DNA of 64,000 nucleotides. Source: Mycolicibacterium rhodesiae JS60 (GTDB taxonomy: Bacteria > Actinomycetota > Actinomycetes > Mycobacteriales > Mycobacteriaceae). Under the pieces are notes generated by a model that was not told where the DNA came from, ran no database searches, and was given only the letters and a program-made list of their open reading frames with translations. The stretch is from assembly GCA_000230935.2 (NCBI GenBank), contig AGIQ01000003.1, positions 62,001 through 126,000 on the forward strand, read 5' to 3'. The position numbers and the translations under genes are program-made. Below, one piece after another: positions 60,080 to 64,000 of the stretch; the stretch's first letter is position 1, and the number at the start of each line of letters is the position of its first letter.

Positions 60080-60874
60080 CTATTCGGCGAAGTACCGAAC
60101 CCGGGTGATCTCACCGCCGCCATTGCCGATCTCGGCGATCAGCACTCCCGGTCGCGGCCCGCGCAGCGAGGCGGTCACCGACGAACCGGCGGCAATCACC
60201 TTGGTCCATGTCATTCCCGACAGTTCGTCACTGAACGCGCCGAATTTCATCGGGTTTCGCTCACCCCGGGTGATCAGCGCGCCCGGCCCCAGTGACCGCC
60301 AGGCCCGCAGTTGATCGCCTGCGGCGACGGCCTCGAGGAAGGCCCGTACCGTGCGCTTGCCCCGGAACCGGGCACCGCGAAAGCCGGTGGCGAAGCCCAG
60401 CGACCCGCGCAATCCCTGGTTGCGCATGAGCGCACGGCCCAATTCGAGAGCTTGCGGGCCGGCCGCCAACCCGTTGCCGGCGAACTGCACAACCATCGCC
60501 GGCAGTTCCCAGTACGCGCGCAGCCGCTCGATGCGCCACTCGTGCGACACGTCGCGAAGGTCGTAGCGCAGCACCGCCGGGATGCGCATCGTGACCGCCG
60601 GTCCCATGCCGACTTCGAGGACCACGTCCCGGATAACCGTTGTCTCCGAGACGATGTCGGCCTCATGATGAAAGACGATCTGGCGCGGTGCGATGAACGT
60701 GTCGTAGAACCGGCCGATGTGCAGCGCTCCGACATGCGGTCGCGAGCCCACCGGATCTTCAACCTGACCGTCGGCGGTGAACAAACCCACCCAGCCGGCG
60801 CGGTCATGCTCGCCCGCCATCAACGGGGAACGGTCGACGGCGTCGAGGAGGGCCGAGCGCGGCTGCGCCATCAT
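60080..60874 (-). CDS. Conserved protein next to pncA (Rv2042c-like), NTF2-like N-terminus
   Basis: A 264-residue protein. Its first half has NTF2/SnoaL character: LLDAVDRSPLMAGEHDRAGWVGLFTADGQVEDPVGSRPHVG and then strands to LRAYWELP. The second half repeats a similar pattern with RAFLEAVAAGDQLRAWRSLG. In M. tuberculosis pncA (Rv2043c) is followed by Rv2042c, a conserved unknown of almost the same length, and this gene has that position. ATG at 60874 overlaps the pncA stop by 4 bp (ATGA). Function unknown; the link to nicotinamide metabolism is only by position. Confidence 0.8.
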   Translation of the reverse strand: MMAQPRSALLDAVDRSPLMAGEHDRAGWVGLFTADGQVEDPVGSRPHVGALHIGRFYDTFIAPRQIVFHHEADIVSETTVIRDVVLEVGMGPAVTMRIPAVLRYDLRDVSHEWRIERLRAYWELPAMVVQFAGNGLAAGPQALELGRALMRNQGLRGSLGFATGFRGARFRGKRTVRAFLEAVAAGDQLRAWRSLGPGALITRGERNPMKFGAFSDELSGMTWTKVIAAGSSVTASLRGPRPGVLIAEIGNGGGEITRVRYFAE

Positions 60875-61428
60875 GCGGTGTGGACCAATTCGACGCCGTT
60901 GCCGCGCATCTCCTCCAGCGCCTCGGCCGTCGATCCGGGCGCGACCCCAGCCGTAAGATCCACCAGCACACGGGTTTTGAAGCCGGCCCGAGTCGCGTCG
61001 CCCGCCGTCTGACGCACGCAGTAGTCGGTGGCGATGCCGGCGATGTCCACTTCGTCGACACCGTGGGCATGCAACCAATCGATCAATGAGGTGTCGTCGG
61101 TGGCCCCTTCGAAACCGCTGTAGGCCGCGGTGTAGGCCCCCTTGCGGAACACGGCTTCGACCGGTGCGGTGTTCAGTTCCGGATGGAAATCGGCACCGGT
61201 GGTTCCCGCCACGCAGTGCCGAGGCCACGTGTCGACGAAGTCGGGTTGATCGGCAAAGTGAGCGCCCGGGTTCACGTGGTAGTCCTTGGTCGCCACCACA
61301 TGGTCGTAGCCGTGGTCGCCGGCGAGCAACGCATTGATCGCCCGCACCACCGCGGCGGCCCCGGTCACGGCCAGTGATCCCCCTTCGCAGAAATCGTTCT
61401 GCACGTCGACGATGATCAGCGCCCGCAT
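60871..61428 (-). CDS. pncA: Nicotinamidase/pyrazinamidase PncA
   Basis: A 185-residue enzyme converting nicotinamide to nicotinate (and pyrazinamide to pyrazinoate) in the cytosol. The N-terminus MRALIIVDVQNDFCEGGSLA is that of mycobacterial PncA. The catalytic triad Asp8, Lys96 and Cys137 and the metal ligands Asp49, His51, His57 and His71 are all present (one residue shorter than the M. tuberculosis protein, where Cys is 138). IATDYCVRQ has Tyr where M. tuberculosis has His before the Cys. ATG start at 61428. Coupled to the downstream gene by a 4-bp overlap and divergent from the fusion gene at 61485. Confidence 0.95.
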   Translation of the reverse strand: MRALIIVDVQNDFCEGGSLAVTGAAAVVRAINALLAGDHGYDHVVATKDYHVNPGAHFADQPDFVDTWPRHCVAGTTGADFHPELNTAPVEAVFRKGAYTAAYSGFEGATDDTSLIDWLHAHGVDEVDIAGIATDYCVRQTAGDATRAGFKTRVLVDLTAGVAPGSTAEALEEMRGNGVELVHTA

Positions 61429-61484
61429 CTGCCCACCGTACGACAGATCCGGTGCCGTCTACCCGCAGTACAGTTCGTAGCGAG

Positions 61485-64000
61485 ATGACACTGTTCGACT
61501 TCTTCCAAGCCGAGGAACTACCGGTGCCGGCGATCACCGCGGCACAGGCCGGCGACATCGCCGGGACTCAGTTCGGGATCGACGCGCAGGTGCGCGCCCT
61601 GGGTAGCCAGCAGGATGCGAATTTCTTGTTGAGCAGCTGCGACGGTCATCCGGTCGGCGTGCTCAAGATCGCCAACCCGGCGTTCTCCCGCATCGAGCTC
61701 GAAGCCCAGGATGGCGCGGCGGCCCACATCCCAGCGACCGAGCCCGATATCCGCACTGCGACGAATATCGCCCCGTCCGGCGTCGCACCCATCGCCGAGC
61801 TGCGCGGCGAGGACGGCACCGTGCTCTACGCACGGATCATCGCCCATCTGCCCGGCGGCACGATGAGTGGCGAGCAGTACGTCACCCCGGTCCGGGCGGC
61901 CGCACTGGGCGCGCTGGCCGGGCGGACAGCGCGCGCCCTGGCCGGTTTCGACCACCCCGGCGTCGACCGCGTCCTGCAGTGGGATTTGCGCCATGCCCAG
62001 CGCACGGTCGAGGTGCTCGCCACGCACGTCACCGACGTTGATCGTCGCAACGCCGTCGAGGCTGCGACCGCCGCGGCCTGGCGGGTGGTCGCCGAGCTGG
62101 CCGAGGATCTGCCGGTCCAGGTGATCCACGGCGACCTCACCGACGACAACGTGGTGTGCTCGTCACCGGAGACGGGCCGAATCCCGGACGGCATCATCGA
62201 TCTGGGTGACCTGACGCGATCCTGGACCGTGGGCGAACTGGCGATCGCGGTGTCCTCGTTGCTCCGGCATGAGGGTGGTGAGCCCGCCGCCACGCTGCCC
62301 GCCGTCGCCGCGTTCCATGCCGTGCGCCCGCTGGGTCCTGCCGAGATCGAAGCGCTCTGGCCGCTCGTCGTGCTTCGCGCGGCAGTCCTCGTGGTCAGCG
62401 GCATCCACCAGGCCGCGATCGATGCCGACAACGACTACGCCACCAGCGCCCTGGATTACGAGTGGCGGATCTTCGAACGCGCCGTCGAGGTGCCCAGCGA
62501 GGTCATGACGGCCCAGATTCGCGCTGCGCTCGGTGGCGCACACGCCCCTGATCCGCTTGCGGTCGAGGCCGCGCTACTCGGCGGGTTGGACCCGGCTGCC
62601 GTGACCCGGCTGGACCTGTCCACGGAATCCGATGCGATGGACGGTGGCCGCTGGCTGGCCGACGGCGTCGAGGACGACCTGGCCGTCCAGGCACTCATTC
62701 AGGGCGCAGATGCCGTCGTCAGCACGTTCGGCCAGCCGCGCCTGACCCGCTCGGTGCCACTGAGCCCGCTGTCCACGGCCACCGTCGGCACCGGCGTCGA
62801 TGTGTGGCCGGGCGCGCCGATGCCGCTCAACGCGCCATGGGCCGGCGTAGTGGATGCCGTCACCGACGACAGTGTCACCCTGACCGGCACCGCAGGATCG
62901 CTGCAGGTGCGGGGAGCTCTGCGGGTCAGCGACCAGCTGCGGCCCGGACAGAGTGTGGCCGCGGGCAGCCCGTTGGGCACCGCGGACGGCCACCTGTGGA
63001 TCCAGTGCCGCACGCAGCCCGAAGTGGTGGTACCTGAATTCGTCCGCGCCGAATACGCCGCGGGTTGGCTCAGCCTGGTCCAGGACCCCAGCGCGCTGGT
63101 CGGCCTTTCGCCGGTGACCCTCGCGGGCGACACCAGCGAGGGACTGTGGCGCCGTCGTGCGGACTCGTTCGCCGCCGTCCAGGAGCACTATTACCTCGAC
63201 CCGCCCCGCATCGAACGGGGCTGGCGTGAGCACATGCTCGACAACGACGCGCGTAGCTACGTCGACATGGTCAACAATGTCGCGGTCCTCGGCCACGGCC
63301 ATCCGGTGCTGGCGGAAGCCGTCGCCCGGCAGTGGCGACGGCTCAACACCAATTCCCGGTTCAACTACGGCGCGGTGGTCGCACTTTCCGAGCGGCTGGC
63401 CGCAACGCTGCCCGACCCCCTGGACACCGTGTTTCTGGTGAACTCCGGGTCGGAGGCCGTCGACCTGGCATTGCGGCTGGCGATGGCCGCGACCGGCCGC
63501 CGTGACGTAGTCGCAGTGGCCGAGGCCTACCACGGCTGGACCTACGCCACCGACGCCATCTCGACGTCGGTCGCCGACAACCCCAACGCGCTGGCCACCC
63601 GGCCGGACTGGGTGCACACCGTCCCCTCCCCCAATTCCTACCGCGGCGAGCATCGCGGAGCGGACGCTGCCCGGTATGCGCCCGAGGCCGTCGAGATCAT
63701 CGAAAGCCTTGCCGCACAAGGAAAGCCGCCAGCGGCATTCATCTGCGAGCCGTTCTACGGCAATGCCGGCGGGATGGCGCTTCCCGACGACTATCTCGTG
63801 GCCGTCTACACCGCGGTACGCGGCGCCGGCGGGCTTGCCATCGCCGACGAGGTGCAGGTCGGCTACGGCCGCACCGGCCGGTCATTCTGGAGCTTCGAGC
63901 AACAGGGCGTGGTGCCCGACATCGTCACGGTCGCCAAGGCCATGGGCAACGGCCAGCCGCTCGGCGCCGTGATCACCACCCGGGAGATCGCCGAGAAATA
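61485..64000 (+). CDS. Kinase / M23-like / class III aminotransferase fusion (5' part)
   Basis: The frame is open from ATG 61485 to the window end (838 codons). Residues about 1-340 form an aminoglycoside-phosphotransferase-type kinase with the catalytic HGDLTDDN (His215, Asp217, Asn222). About 430-550 holds an M23/LytM-like beta-domain (VDVWPGAPMPLNAPWAGVV, later SLGTADGHLWI-type strands); I saw no complete zinc motif. From about 565 a class III PLP aminotransferase begins, with NSGSEAVDLALRLA, EAYHGW, DEVQVGYGRTG and the PLP lysine at 818 (VAKAMGNG). The order resembles known fusions related to ethanolamine-phosphate or hydroxylysine-phosphate lyases. The C-terminus is outside the window. 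Confidence 0.88.
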   Translation, partial: MTLFDFFQAEELPVPAITAAQAGDIAGTQFGIDAQVRALGSQQDANFLLSSCDGHPVGVLKIANPAFSRIELEAQDGAAAHIPATEPDIRTATNIAPSGVAPIAELRGEDGTVLYARIIAHLPGGTMSGEQYVTPVRAAALGALAGRTARALAGFDHPGVDRVLQWDLRHAQRTVEVLATHVTDVDRRNAVEAATAAAWRVVAELAEDLPVQVIHGDLTDDNVVCSSPETGRIPDGIIDLGDLTRSWTVGELAIAVSSLLRHEGGEPAATLPAVAAFHAVRPLGPAEIEALWPLVVLRAAVLVVSGIHQAAIDADNDYATSALDYEWRIFERAVEVPSEVMTAQIRAALGGAHAPDPLAVEAALLGGLDPAAVTRLDLSTESDAMDGGRWLADGVEDDLAVQALIQGADAVVSTFGQPRLTRSVPLSPLSTATVGTGVDVWPGAPMPLNAPWAGVVDAVTDDSVTLTGTAGSLQVRGALRVSDQLRPGQSVAAGSPLGTADGHLWIQCRTQPEVVVPEFVRAEYAAGWLSLVQDPSALVGLSPVTLAGDTSEGLWRRRADSFAAVQEHYYLDPPRIERGWREHMLDNDARSYVDMVNNVAVLGHGHPVLAEAVARQWRRLNTNSRFNYGAVVALSERLAATLPDPLDTVFLVNSGSEAVDLALRLAMAATGRRDVVAVAEAYHGWTYATDAISTSVADNPNALATRPDWVHTVPSPNSYRGEHRGADAARYAPEAVEIIESLAAQGKPPAAFICEPFYGNAGGMALPDDYLVAVYTAVRGAGGLAIADEVQVGYGRTGRSFWSFEQQGVVPDIVTVAKAMGNGQPLGAVITTREIAEK

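Overview
The window is GC-rich chromosomal DNA from a high-GC actinobacterium, most likely a fast-growing Mycobacterium/Mycolicibacterium. The evidence is a complete yrbEAB-mceABCDEF operon, a pncA gene followed by a homologue of its usual mycobacterial neighbour, a DUF222/HNH (13E12-type) gene, PGRS-like glycine-rich proteins, many GTG starts and dense 4-bp ATGA/GTGA gene overlaps. No tRNA, rRNA, CRISPR array or intact insertion sequence was seen. The species is not determined.

Positions 1-34359 are a catabolic region for cyclic ketone, steroid-like or terpenoid-like substrates. A cassette appears twice (332-5637 and 8298-14001): a Baeyer-Villiger monooxygenase on the minus strand, divergent from an HsaA-type flavin monooxygenase, an HsaC/BphC-type extradiol dioxygenase and a KstD/fumarate-reductase-type flavoprotein. 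A meta-cleavage-type hydrolase is cut by the left edge. Copy A is intact. Copy B has an extra ferredoxin gene, a one-base frameshift in its flavoprotein gene and an internally deleted SDR. Next come an IclR regulator with an esterase and a Dabb protein (14087-16885), and then a third module. In that module a BVMO and an SDR (minus) diverge from a tightly packed fadE-fadD-NTF2-SDR-esterase-unknown-NTF2 operon (19790-26421). An unknown protein and a TetR regulator share a palindromic promoter (26439-28122). A steroid block follows, with kshA and a small Cys protein, kstD, a PadR regulator, a thioesterase and a second KstD-like flavoprotein (28096-34359).

Positions 34346-44245 hold the minus-strand mce import operon plus a small secreted protein. 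A perfect match to the KstR operator consensus lies just upstream of the first permease gene, which links import to the steroid genes. Positions 44574-52300 hold an SDR, a TetR regulator and acyl-CoA dehydrogenase sharing an inverted-repeat operator, a PotABCD-like transporter whose ATPase may start at CTG, and a DedA protein followed by a decayed methyltransferase-like fragment.

Positions 52538-59881 form the least conventional region. A large LuxR-family ATPase regulator diverges from a DUF4242 gene, a PGRS-like secreted protein without a PE domain, a DsrE-like protein, a DUF1206 membrane protein and a second PGRS-like protein. The DUF4242 gene and the second PGRS-like gene each carry the same 25-bp dyad exactly 31 nt before the start codon, which suggests a small LuxR-controlled regulon. 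The right end holds pncA with its partner and the start of a very long kinase / M23-like / class III aminotransferase fusion that runs off the window.
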